Shown piece by piece: positions 35,722 through 44,273 of a DNA stretch of 64,000 nt. The notes beneath the pieces are model-generated. The model was not told the DNA's origin, made no database searches, and saw only the letters and a list, made by a program, of their open reading frames with translations. The first letter of the stretch is position 1, and every line of letters begins with the position of its first letter. A program made the position numbers and the translations under genes. Source of the DNA: G963664585 sp963664585 (GTDB lineage: Bacteria > Bacillota > Clostridia > Oscillospirales > Ruminococcaceae); contig CAXXEO010000019.1 of the NCBI GenBank assembly GCA_963664585.2, positions 1 through 64,000 on the forward strand. Direction: 5' to 3'.

Positions 35722-36687
35722 ATGAGAATTATAGTTGTGGTTTTGATAGGCTTTCTGCTCGATATGCTTCTGGGTGACCCTCGCTCTTTTCCCCATCCCG
35801 TCCGTCTGATGGGCTGGCTGATTACCAAAGGGGAAAAGTTCATCCGGGGCGTCCTTCCCAAAACCCCGACAGCCGAGCTGATAGGAGGGGCGTTTTTGAC
35901 CCTGTTCATCATCACATCCTCTTTTTTGCTGCCCTTTTTTCTTCTCCAGTGGGCTGCTCGTGTGCATCCCTACTTGAGACTGGCGCTGGAATCCATCTTC
36001 TGCTATCAGATTATGGCTGCCAAATCTCTCAAAACTGAAAGCACCAGAGTCTATGACGCCCTCGCCGAAGGCAATATTGATAAAGCACGTCATTTTCTTT
36101 CCATGATTGTGGGCCGCGACACCCAGCGTCTTGATGAATCCCACATCGTGCGGGCAGCCGTTGAAACGGTTGCCGAAAACACATCGGACGGCGTCATTGC
36201 CCCTCTTCTGTTTGTGGCCGTCGGAGGCGCTCCCCTAGGCTTTTTTTACAAGGCTGTCAACACCTTGGACTCAATGATCGGATATAAAAACGAAAAATAT
36301 CTTTATTTCGGTCGCTTTGCGGCAAAGTTGGATGATCTTTCAAATTATCTTCCTGCGCGGATTTCTGCGGGTCTTATGATGATCGCCAGTTTTTTGCTTG
36401 GACTTCATGGCGAAAATGCATGGCGAATCTACCGTCGGGATCGGAAGAACCATGCCAGTCCCAACAGTGCGCATACCGAGTCGGTGTGCGCTGGGGCTCT
36501 GGGTGTTGAGCTTGCCGGAGACGCCTATTATTTTGGGAAACTCGTCAAAAAGCCTACGATCGGTGACGGCCTTCGCCCCATTGCGATAATTGATATAAGG
36601 ACGACTAACCGTTTGATGTATGCTACAGCCTTTGCCGCATTGTTCCTTTTCTTGGGTATCAGGCTTCTGGGGGTGATTCTGTTTTGA
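35722..36687 (+). CDS. cbiB: adenosylcobinamide-phosphate synthase (CbiB)
   Basis: 321 residues, membrane protein with about four to five hydrophobic segments. Signature FLLDMLLGDPRSFPHPVRLMG near the N terminus, VAENTSDGVIAPLLF and AVNTLDSMIGYKNEKY. Attaches the aminopropanol arm (or its phosphate) to adenosylcobyric acid. AAGGAGACATC upstream of ATG 35722. Overlaps cobD by 4 bp. Confidence 0.93.
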   Translation: MRIIVVVLIGFLLDMLLGDPRSFPHPVRLMGWLITKGEKFIRGVLPKTPTAELIGGAFLTLFIITSSFLLPFFLLQWAARVHPYLRLALESIFCYQIMAAKSLKTESTRVYDALAEGNIDKARHFLSMIVGRDTQRLDESHIVRAAVETVAENTSDGVIAPLLFVAVGGAPLGFFYKAVNTLDSMIGYKNEKYLYFGRFAAKLDDLSNYLPARISAGLMMIASFLLGLHGENAWRIYRRDRKNHASPNSAHTESVCAGALGVELAGDAYYFGKLVKKPTIGDGLRPIAIIDIRTTNRLMYATAFAALFLFLGIRLLGVILF

Positions 36688-37745
36688 AAGAGCTGATTCA
36701 CGGCGGTGACATTTATACTGACCGGAAGCTTCCACGAGATGTGAAAATCATAGATTTTTCCGCCAACATTAATCCGCTGGGAATGCCACAGGCTGTTAAA
36801 CAGGCCATTATCGACAGTATTGAACAGAGCACCAGTTACCCTGACCCCCTCTGCCGAGCACTGCGAAGGGATATCGCGACTCATGAAGGTGTTCTGGAAG
36901 AGCAGATCATTTGCGGAAATGGGGCGGCGGATCTTATCTTTCGTATAGCCACGGCTCTTAAACCGAAAAAAGCACTTATGATTGCGCCCACCTTCGCCGA
37001 ATATGAGCTATCCCTGCATACGGTGGAATGTACAGTGGAGCACCATCTTCTCTTTGAAAAAAATGGATTTCGGCTTGATGAAAGCATTTTGCCAAAAATA
37101 AAACGGGGCGTTGATATTGTCTATCTCTGCAATCCCAACAACCCGACAGGATTGCCCACCCCGCGTGAACTTGTCCTTAAGATAGCAACACGCTGCCAAG
37201 AGAGCGGAACCGTTTTGGTGGTCGACGAGTGCTTTAATGACTTTTTAATGTGCCCGCAAGAATACAGCGTGGTTACAGAGTTCGGTCAGTTTGATAAAAT
37301 GATTATTTTGAAGGCTTTTACAAAGATGTATGCAATGGCTGGGGTAAGGCTGGGCTACGCCATTTGCCAGAGCAGCAAAATCATCGACGCACTCTATGCT
37401 GCGGGGCAGCCGTGGAGTGTCTCCACCATCGCCCAGCAATGCGGAATAGCGGCCTTGACCCAGACAGAGCATGCGATGAAGACCAGGGTGCTGATTGGCG
37501 AGAATCGTACAACCCTTATCGAAGAATTGACTAGGTTGGGGCTTGCTGTCTTTCCATCCCAGGTAAATTTTATCCTCTTTCGAACCCAGGACAGGAAACT
37601 GAGTTGCAAACTGGAGAGGCTTGGCGTTCTTATACGCTCCTGTTCCAACTATCAGGCGCTTGATGACCGGTATTTCCGCGTGGCCGTCAAAAGCGCCGCC
37701 GAAAACAGCTATCTGGTCCACTGTCTGAAAAAGATTTTGAAGTGA
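36684..37745 (+). CDS. cobD: L-threonine-O-3-phosphate decarboxylase (CobD)
   Basis: 353 residues of aminotransferase class I/II fold: MKELIHGGDIYTD, DFSANINPLGMP, GNGAADLIFRIA, YLCNPNNPTGLPTPREL, and the PLP lysine in KAFTKMYAMAGVRLGYA. The HGGD start and operon place it as CobD, making aminopropanol phosphate for the arm added by CbiB, and not as histidinol-phosphate aminotransferase. TTG start overlapping the cbiB stop. Confidence 0.9.
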   Translation: MKELIHGGDIYTDRKLPRDVKIIDFSANINPLGMPQAVKQAIIDSIEQSTSYPDPLCRALRRDIATHEGVLEEQIICGNGAADLIFRIATALKPKKALMIAPTFAEYELSLHTVECTVEHHLLFEKNGFRLDESILPKIKRGVDIVYLCNPNNPTGLPTPRELVLKIATRCQESGTVLVVDECFNDFLMCPQEYSVVTEFGQFDKMIILKAFTKMYAMAGVRLGYAICQSSKIIDALYAAGQPWSVSTIAQQCGIAALTQTEHAMKTRVLIGENRTTLIEELTRLGLAVFPSQVNFILFRTQDRKLSCKLERLGVLIRSCSNYQALDDRYFRVAVKSAAENSYLVHCLKKILK

Positions 37746-37762
37746 AGACAACAATAGTTGGG

Positions 37763-37790
37763 CTTTTTTCCTGCAATGGGCGGGGAAAAG
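37763..37790. repeat. GC-core hairpin in operon spacer
   Basis: CTTTTTTCCTGC and GGCGGGGAAAAG around AATG, with mismatches, between cobD and the mutase-like gene. Confidence 0.4.
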
Positions 37791-37819
37791 AAAAATAAAT
37801 AGTATAAGGGGGTGAAATA

Positions 37820-38884
37820 TTGCCAGTATTGATGGTTGTCATTGACGGTATGGAGGATCATGCCGACAATGGACTTTTGGGCGGAAGCTTTTTGGCGCGC
37901 ACCGGCTGTCAAAATATCGAGTCCATTGCCCGTCGCGGATTGTATGGACTGGTAAATAACACCCCGACTGGCAGGGAGACGGACAGTATGGTCTGCATTC
38001 TCACCATGTTGGGAGTTCCCCCCCACCATATTCCCAGAGGACGGGCTTATCTGGAGGCACTGTCCATCGGTGCCAAGCCTGGAGGCGAGGATTTGGTGCT
38101 CCGCTGTAACCTTGCCGCTATAGATGAAGAAAACAGGCTTATTTCCTCCTGCGGGGCCGGACTGACCGATGCGCAGATGAGGCAGGCAGTCAGAATTATA
38201 AGTAAAGAGACAGGACTGGAGCTTCTCCATTTAAATACATATAAGAATTTGCTGATCATTCAAGAAGGAAAACAATATTTCGACACCTTTAAAACTTACC
38301 CGCCCCATCAAAATATCGGCAGACTGCTGAAGGATATCATGCCAGCGGCAGATTCACCAGTAGGCGCAGCACTACAAAAACTAGTTTTTGCATCCCAAAA
38401 AATTCTGGGAAGCTATGTGATTCTCCCGTGGGGCGAAGCGGTCAGAGAGGAACTTCCGAGCTTCTTTACGCTTCATGGCATAGAAGGGGCTATGGTCGCA
38501 AAGACAGAAATCGTCCGCGGCATCGGGGTGGCCATGGGCCTCATCTGTCCCTTGCTTGACCGTGCCACGGGTGATGTGGACACCGACCTTTGCGAAAAAG
38601 CGACAATGGCAATGGAATTGGTAAAAAGATATGATTTTGTCATGCTGCATATTAACGGTGCGGATGAAAGTGCGCACCGTGGGAATTTTACAGAAAAAGC
38701 AGCCTTTTTAAAAAGGATTGACGATGAGGTGATCGGCCCACTACTCGATGGCCTTTCTGCAGATACGGCGCTGATCGTGACCTCGGATCACGCCACTGAC
38801 TGCGAGAGCGGCGCCCATCTGAATGCGCCGGTGAGCTACTATATATGGAATCACAATGAGGAGAGCGCAAAATGGCTAAAGTGA
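37820..38884 (+). CDS. archaeal-type cofactor-independent phosphoglycerate mutase homologue in cobalamin operon
   Basis: 354 residues of the alkaline-phosphatase-like superfamily. Metal-binding motifs VVIDGMEDH at the N terminus, a GRETDSMVCILTMLG block with the candidate nucleophile Ser, HINGADESAHRGN, and TSDHATDCESGAH. These match the ApgM family. It lies inside the cobalamin operon (starts 75 bp after cobD; overlaps cobQ by 13 bp), so a phosphate-transfer role in threonine-phosphate or ribazole-phosphate metabolism is more plausible than glycolysis, but this is inference. TTG start after AAGGGGGTG. Confidence 0.8.
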   Translation: MPVLMVVIDGMEDHADNGLLGGSFLARTGCQNIESIARRGLYGLVNNTPTGRETDSMVCILTMLGVPPHHIPRGRAYLEALSIGAKPGGEDLVLRCNLAAIDEENRLISSCGAGLTDAQMRQAVRIISKETGLELLHLNTYKNLLIIQEGKQYFDTFKTYPPHQNIGRLLKDIMPAADSPVGAALQKLVFASQKILGSYVILPWGEAVREELPSFFTLHGIEGAMVAKTEIVRGIGVAMGLICPLLDRATGDVDTDLCEKATMAMELVKRYDFVMLHINGADESAHRGNFTEKAAFLKRIDDEVIGPLLDGLSADTALIVTSDHATDCESGAHLNAPVSYYIWNHNEESAKWLK

Positions 38885-40378
38885 TCATGGTTCAAGGGAC
38901 AACCTCCAATGCAGGCAAAAGTCTGATTACAGCCGGCCTTTGCCGTATTTTCAGGCAGGACGGCTATAGGGTGGCTCCCTTCAAGTCACAGAATATGGCG
39001 CTTAACTCATTTATCACCGAGGACGGTTTTTGAAATGGGCCGTGCGCAGGTGATGCAGGCCGAAGCATCGGGGATCGCCCCTGATGTGCGCATGAACCCT
39101 ATCCTTCTCAAGCCCACAAGCGACCAGGGCTCACAGGTGATTGTAAACGGAGAAGTTTGGGGCAATCTGTCTGCCAAGGAATATTATCACTGTAAAGCAA
39201 GTTTGATTCCTACGGTGATGGAGGCCTTTCAAAGCCTGTCCGCCGAATATGACATCATCGTGATAGAAGGGGCGGGCAGCCCGGCGGAAATCAACCTGAA
39301 AAGTCAGGATATCGTTAATATGGGGATGGCCCAAATGGCGGGTGCCCCCGTTATTATTGTTGGTGACATTGACCGCGGCGGGGTTTTCGCCGCCCTCGCA
39401 GGTACGATGCTGCTTTTGGAGGATGACGAAAAGAAACTTGTTAAGGGAACGATTATCAATAAATTCCGTGGAGACAAGGACATTCTGGAGCCTGGACTTC
39501 GTATGCTCGAAAAAATCATTAAGGTACCCGTAGTCGGTGTTGTGCCCTATATGAAGCTGGATGTGGACGACGAGGACAGCTTAACCGACCGCTTTCTCCC
39601 CTTGAAGGAAAAGGGCATGATAGACATTGTTGTTATCCGTCTGCCCCGTATCTCCAATTTTACCGACTTTAACCCCTTTGAATATATGAATGGGGTATCT
39701 TTGCGTTATGTGGGCTCGGTTGGGGAGCTTGGGGACCCCGATCTGATTATCCTGCCAGGTACAAAAAACACCATGTCTGACCTCCTCTGGCTCCGTCAGT
39801 CCGGGATGGAAGCGGCCCTCCTTAAATATGCCTCTCTGGATAAGCCGATTTTTGGTATTTGCGGAGGCTATCAGATGCTGGGTATGACAATCCGAGATCC
39901 TTATGGCGTTGAGCACGGTGGCGAGATGGCCGGGCTGGGCCTTCTTGATGCGGATACGGTGTTTGAAGCCCAGAAAAACCGGACAAGAGTTACGGGTCGC
40001 TTTCAAAGTATCAGGGGCATCTTCCAGAACCTTACCGGTATTGAGTTTGAGGGCTATGAGATTCATATGGGTGCAACCGGCTTAAACAACGTATCCGAGC
40101 CGATGACCATCCTTACTGACAGAGAGGGAACCGTGAAGACAGATGGCCTTAGCAACGTAAATGTTTATGGCTGCTATGTACACGGCCTTTTTGATAAGGA
40201 AGAGGTAACCAGGGGGATTGTAGAGGCGCTATTAAAGAAAAAAGGCCTTGATTTCGAATGCGTTGCCGCATTTGATATCGTTAGCTATAAGCAGCAGCAG
40301 TACGATCTGCTGGCCGATGAGCTTCGCAAATCTTTGGATATGAAGCTGATTTATCAAATATTAAACGAGGGGATATAG
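38872..40378 (+). CDS. cobQ: cobyric acid synthase, frameshifted in this sequence
   Basis: Start ATG 38872, overlapping the mutase-like gene. The first frame gives MAKVIMVQGTTSNAGKSLIT ... NSFITEDGF and then TGA. Removing one T from TTTTT at 39027-39031 continues EMGRAQVMQAEASGIAPDVR. Reconstructed length is 501 residues, normal for CobQ/CbiP. It has an ATP-binding GTTSNAGKS, and an amidotransferase domain with ICGGYQMLG (nucleophile Cys). Amidates side chains b, d, e and g of adenosylcobyrinate a,c-diamide. The intact remainder suggests a sequence error and not decay. Confidence 0.9.
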
Positions 40379-40383
40379 AGTGG

Positions 40384-40917
40384 ATGAAAGAGGAACTGGG
40401 TCTTGTTCATATTTATTGCGGTGAAGGCAAGGGAAAGACCACGGCGGCTATGGGACTGGCACTGCGAGCAATTGGTCATGGACTCAGAGTTGTCATTGTA
40501 CAGTTTCTCAAAGACGGTCAAAGCGGTGAGTTGATGGCCCTCGAACAGTTCCCTCAAATAACCATTTTCGCGGGGAAAAGCACAAGAGCATTCTCCTTCC
40601 ATATGACAGACGAGGAGAGAGCAGCCTGCAAACTGGAGCACGACGCGAACCTGATGAATGCAATTAGACTTTGCGAGTCCGGCAGCTGTGATATTTTGAT
40701 TTTGGATGAGGCTGTCGGCGCCTATCAAAAAAAGCTGCTCGCTCAGGATTTGCTTTTGAACTTCATCGAGAATCGTCCACCAAACATTGAGATTTTGCTG
40801 ACGGGCAGAAATCCGGATGAAAAGCTGTGTAGCCTTGCTGATTATATCTCCGAAATCAAAAAGATTAAACATCCCTTCGACAGGGGAATCAGAGCTCGGT
40901 TTGGTATTGAAAAATAA
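40384..40917 (+). CDS. cobO: cob(I)yrinic acid a,c-diamide adenosyltransferase
   Basis: 177 residues of the CobA/CobO/BtuR type: P-loop IYCGEGKGKTTAAMGLALRA, then VVIVQFLKDG, and LILDEAVGAY as Walker-B-like block, ending LTGRNPDEKL. Adds the adenosyl group to the cobalt of the corrinoid. Last gene of the cobalamin operon, 5 bp after cobQ. GAGGGG upstream. Confidence 0.93.
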   Translation: MKEELGLVHIYCGEGKGKTTAAMGLALRAIGHGLRVVIVQFLKDGQSGELMALEQFPQITIFAGKSTRAFSFHMTDEERAACKLEHDANLMNAIRLCESGSCDILILDEAVGAYQKKLLAQDLLLNFIENRPPNIEILLTGRNPDEKLCSLADYISEIKKIKHPFDRGIRARFGIEK

Positions 40918-41124
40918 TTCTTTTGCATAAGGTGACTTTAAACATAAATACGATAGAATTATAACGCGTATCTTGGTAACCATTACCGAATGATAGTCGG
41001 TCAAAGGTAAAGTTGGAGGATCAATCTTCTTTAATAATAAAAATTTAAGTAATCCTTTACATAATTTCTTTCTGTCTACCCATAATAATCCCGTAACATT
41101 TTTTGTTTACGGAGGTATTAATAG

Positions 41125-41668
41125 ATGAAAGCTACTGGCATTGTAAGACGCATTGATGACCTAGGACGAGTAGTCATTCCCAAAGAGATCAGAAGAACCA
41201 TGCGGATTCGTGAAGGCGATCCCCTGGAGATATATACGGATAACGACGGCGAGGTTATTTTCAAAAAGTACTCGCCGATCGGCGAGCTAGGAAGCTTCGC
41301 CACACAGTATGCCGATGTTATGTATAAGACAACGGGATTTCCGGTGGTGGTCTGTGATCGCGATCATGTGATTTCTGTGTCTGGCGTACCTAAGAAGGAA
41401 CTCCTCGAGCGGCGTGTTTCCCCCCGCGCTTGAGGAGACAATGGAAAGCCGCAAGAGCTATGCCATGACATCTGCTGAGACAAGGCGCCTCCAACCGGTG
41501 GAGGGAGTGGACCGCCACGCGCTTGTTGCTGCGCCAATTATAGCAGCGGGAGACGTCTGCGGATCAATCATGTTCCTTACCGGCGAGGGTACCGCCATGG
41601 CCAGCGATACAGAAGTGAAGTTAATCGCAACCGCTGCCGGTTTTTTAGGCAAGCAGATGGAGGAATAA
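41125..41668 (+). CDS. spoVT: stage V sporulation protein T, frameshifted in this sequence
   Basis: Start ATG 41125 after ACGGAGG. The N-terminal AbrB-type swapped-hairpin DNA-binding domain is MKATGIVRRIDDLGRVVIPK ... TMRIREGDPLEIY. The frame breaks at six C (41420-41425); five C would join SVSGVPKKELLERRVS to PALEETMESRKSY and the C-terminal GAF-like domain ending GFLGKQMEE. Reconstructed length 180 residues, normal for SpoVT, the forespore regulator under sigma-G control in Bacillus. Its presence supports an endospore former. Confidence 0.92.
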
Positions 41669-42098
41669 GCTTCCACCGCTTTCCGATATGAGAATATGTT
41701 CAAATTACCTCTTGCGTACCAGACGAAAGTATGATAAACTGAAGTCAAATAAGAGTGGATGAAAGAGTGGGAAGCAACCCGCTCTTTTGTTTATGTATGG
41801 GTGAATTGTCTGCTGTTTATAGGATTCTAAAATCCTGCCCCCGCTTTTACCTCTGCCTCTGGTGATCCATAACAAAGGTAAGAGTAAAATGCTATTTAAA
41901 TAGGATTTGGCATAAGAAAAAAAGTACAACTCTTTCCCACACCATCAGGCGGGGATGTAAAAACGATGGATATAGCAAACCACAGGCGGACTGCCTGCAT
42001 GAAGTAATAGTATGTATTGGTTTTTTTCTGGTGGTGAAAACAAATACAAAAAACAATAGATTTTTAAAAATTTGAGTATTAGAAACGGAGGTTTATCT
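41669..42098. other. spacer between spoVT and rimP
   Basis: Holds the spoVT terminator (41762-41791) and the upstream region of the rimP-nusA operon. AT-rich, no frame of interest. No strong promoter match was found by eye. Confidence 0.4.
41762..41791 (+). terminator. intrinsic terminator after spoVT
   Basis: AAAGAGTGGG, loop, CCCGCTCTTT followed by TGTTT. Confidence 0.7.
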
Positions 42099-42588
42099 GT
42101 GGCAGTATCGGGCAAGATGAACACAGCGCAGGCCTGTACAAAGATCGCGGAGCCGGTGGCGGAAGAACTGGGACTTATGCTTTGGGATGTGCGCTTCGAA
42201 AAAGAGGGAAGTGGCTGGTATCTTCGGTTTTTTATCGACAAGGATGGCGGGGTGAATATAGAAGACTGCGAAAATTTCTCCCGCAAAATCGATAAGGTTC
42301 TTGACGATGCTGATCCCATTGAGCAGAGCTATATCCTTGAGGTTTCGTCGCCGGGAATTGAAAGAAATTTGATAAAGCCCTGCACATTTTGCGCGATTTA
42401 CCGGCAGCCTGATTTGCATTCGGTATATTCGCCCGGTGGGTGGGATAAAAGAATTTCAGGCGACCCTTCTCCGGCTGGATGGGGACTATGTGGAAATTTC
42501 CACAGGCACGGCAGAGCTGCTGCGCATCAAGCGCTCGGATACAGCCTATATACGGCTGGTTGACAACTATGACTATAAGGGAGATTAA
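42099..42588 (+). CDS. rimP: ribosome maturation factor RimP, frameshifted in this sequence
   Basis: Start GTG 42099 with ACGGAGG seven bases upstream. First frame: KIAEPVAEELGLMLWDVRFE, FIDKDGGVNIEDCENFSR and YILEVSSPGIERNLIKP, the RimP N-terminal domain. One extra C in CCC at 42378-42380 shifts the frame; without it the protein goes on HFARFTGSLICIRYIRPVGG to LLRIKRSDTAYIRLVDNYD and TAA at 42586. Reconstructed length 162 residues, as expected. Needed for 30S subunit maturation. First gene of the nusA operon. Confidence 0.9.
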
Positions 42589-42590
42589 CG

Positions 42591-43738
42591 ATGAACAACG
42601 GTGAGTTTTTCGAAGCACTTGCCCTTCTTGAAAAGGAGAAGGGAATCCCGATGCAGTATCTGGTCGAGAAAATAAAAAACGCCATTGCCATCGCCGTTAA
42701 GCGCGACATGGGCGGAAGCGAAGATAATGTGGTGGAAATCGACCCGCAAAGCGGGCGTTTTTTTCGTTGCAGTACGCAAAGAGGTTGTGGAGGAAGTGGA
42801 AAACCCCATGACCCAGCTAAGCCTGACCCAGGCCGCCAAATACCAAAGCGGCGCCGTGGTGGGTTCTATTGTGGAAATTCCTCTTGAAACCAAAGAGTTC
42901 GGACGAATTGCCGCGCAAGCCGCGAAGCATGTGATACGCCAGGGAATACGTGAGGCCGAGCGTGGACAGCTTTTACTGGAATATCAGAGCCGTCAATATG
43001 ATATCATCACAGCCACCGTTCTCAAACTGGACCAGAAAAAGGGTGGAGTAACGGTGGAAATCGGCCGATCAGAGGCTCTTTTACCTAAGGCAGAACAGGT
43101 CCCCGGCGAAGTATACAAGGAAGGCGAACGCATCAAGGTCTATGTATCCGATGTGGGCAACGGCGAAAAGGGACCGTGGCTCATGATCTCCAGAACACAT
43201 CCGGGGTCTTGTCAAGCGGCTTTTTGAGATGCAGATTCCCGAAGTCTATGATGGTACAGTGGAGATCAAGGCGATTTCCCGCGAGGCTGGTGTCAGAAGT
43301 AAGGTTGCTGTCTGGTCAAAGGATGAAAATGTGGACGCCGTAGGCGCCTGTATCGGACCCCAGGGGGCCAGGGTCACCTCTATTGTTGATGAGCTGGGTG
43401 GGGAAAAGATAGATGTTATCCGCTATTCAGAGGATCCGGCTCAGTTTGTGGCCGCGGCCCTTTCTCCGGCTGACGTCATTTCCGTGGAAATCGACCCCAA
43501 TCTAAACAAGGCCTGTAAGGTGATTGTTCCCGATCACCAACTTTCACTGGCCATTGGAAACAAAGGACATAATGCCCGCTTAGCCGCAAGGCTGACAGGC
43601 TGGAAGATAGATATCCGCCCCGAAAGCGGCGCTGATGGACCGAGAAGCCGGAATAAGCCGCTCGGGAAACGAGACAAGGAGGGAAAATCGATTGCCGACG
43701 AAACGTCTTCCTGTACGCATGTGTACAGGATGCGGTGA
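42591..43738 (+). CDS. nusA: transcription termination/antitermination protein NusA, two frameshifts in this sequence
   Basis: ATG 42591 starts MNNGEFFEALALLEKEKGIP. Seven T at 42758-42764 (six expected) and four G at 43203-43206 (three expected) split the gene. Corrected, it reads GRFFVAVRKEVVEEVENP, then S1 and KH1 domains, RTHPGLVKRLFEMQIPEVYDG, and KH2 with SLAIGNKGHNARLAARLTGW. About 381 residues if the last frame is kept. The end overlaps the ylxR start by 47 bp, so another shift near the 3' end is possible and the true C terminus is unsure. NusA is essential in most bacteria, which argues for sequence errors. Confidence 0.9.
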
Positions 43739-43962
43739 ACATAAGCCCAAGCGCGAGCTTGTGCGCGTGGTCAGATCCCCTGAGGGGGAAATATCTCTTG
43801 ACCTTACAGGAAAGAAACCAGGGCGCGGCGCCTATCTGTGCCGAAGCCTGGACTGCCTCAAAAAGGCGAGAAAAGCCAGGAAGGATCGAACGTGCCTTCT
43901 CCTGTCAGATTCCCGACGAGATATGGACCAAAATGGAGGAGGAAATGGCCGAAGGTGAATGA
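43692..43962 (+). CDS. ylxR: YlxR-family RNA-binding protein, frameshifted in this sequence
   Basis: Start TTG 43692 after AAGGAGGG. First frame gives PTKRLPVRMCTGCGEHKPKR ... GRGAYLCRSLDCLKKARK, the YlxR fold (DUF448). A one-base excess near 43878-43884 (AGGAAGG) shifts the frame. Corrected, it ends RAFSCQIPDEIWTKMEEEM and TGA at 43960, 89 residues, as usual. Lies in the conserved nusA-ylxR-ylxQ-infB order. Confidence 0.85.
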
Positions 43963-44267
43963 TAAAACTTGTTTCGATGCTGGGTATCTGCAGAAAAGCC
44001 GGAAAGCTCGAAATGGGTTTTGATCCGGTGTGCAGAGAGATGCACAAGGGCTCGCTGATCGTTCTCGCCAGCGACCTTTCCCCAAAAACAGCGGCGGATA
44101 TCGAGAGAAAGGCCCTAGAGAATAAGCTGCCGGTGAAACGGCTTAGCCGTACCATGGACGAACTATGGGTGGGGCTGGGCAAACGGGTGGGGATTCTGAT
44201 GATCACCGACCGGGGCCTCAGTCAAAAGATTGCGGCTATGATTGACGACCACGACAAGGAGGAATAG
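43959..44267 (+). CDS. ylxQ: L7Ae/L30e-family ribosomal protein (YlxQ)
   Basis: 102 residues: MIKLVSMLGICRKAGKLEMG, LIVLASDLSPKTAADIE and ILMITDRGLSQKIAAMI, the L7Ae fold that binds kink-turn RNA. Overlaps ylxR as ATGA. Position between ylxR and infB is the standard Firmicutes arrangement. Confidence 0.9.
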   Translation: MIKLVSMLGICRKAGKLEMGFDPVCREMHKGSLIVLASDLSPKTAADIERKALENKLPVKRLSRTMDELWVGLGKRVGILMITDRGLSQKIAAMIDDHDKEE

Positions 44268-44273
44268 ATAACT

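Noticed and set aside
41420..41425. Programmed frameshift in spoVT or infB
   Set aside because: No slippery heptamer plus stimulatory structure typical of programmed sites was noticed, and the same +1 pattern affects many unrelated genes nearby.
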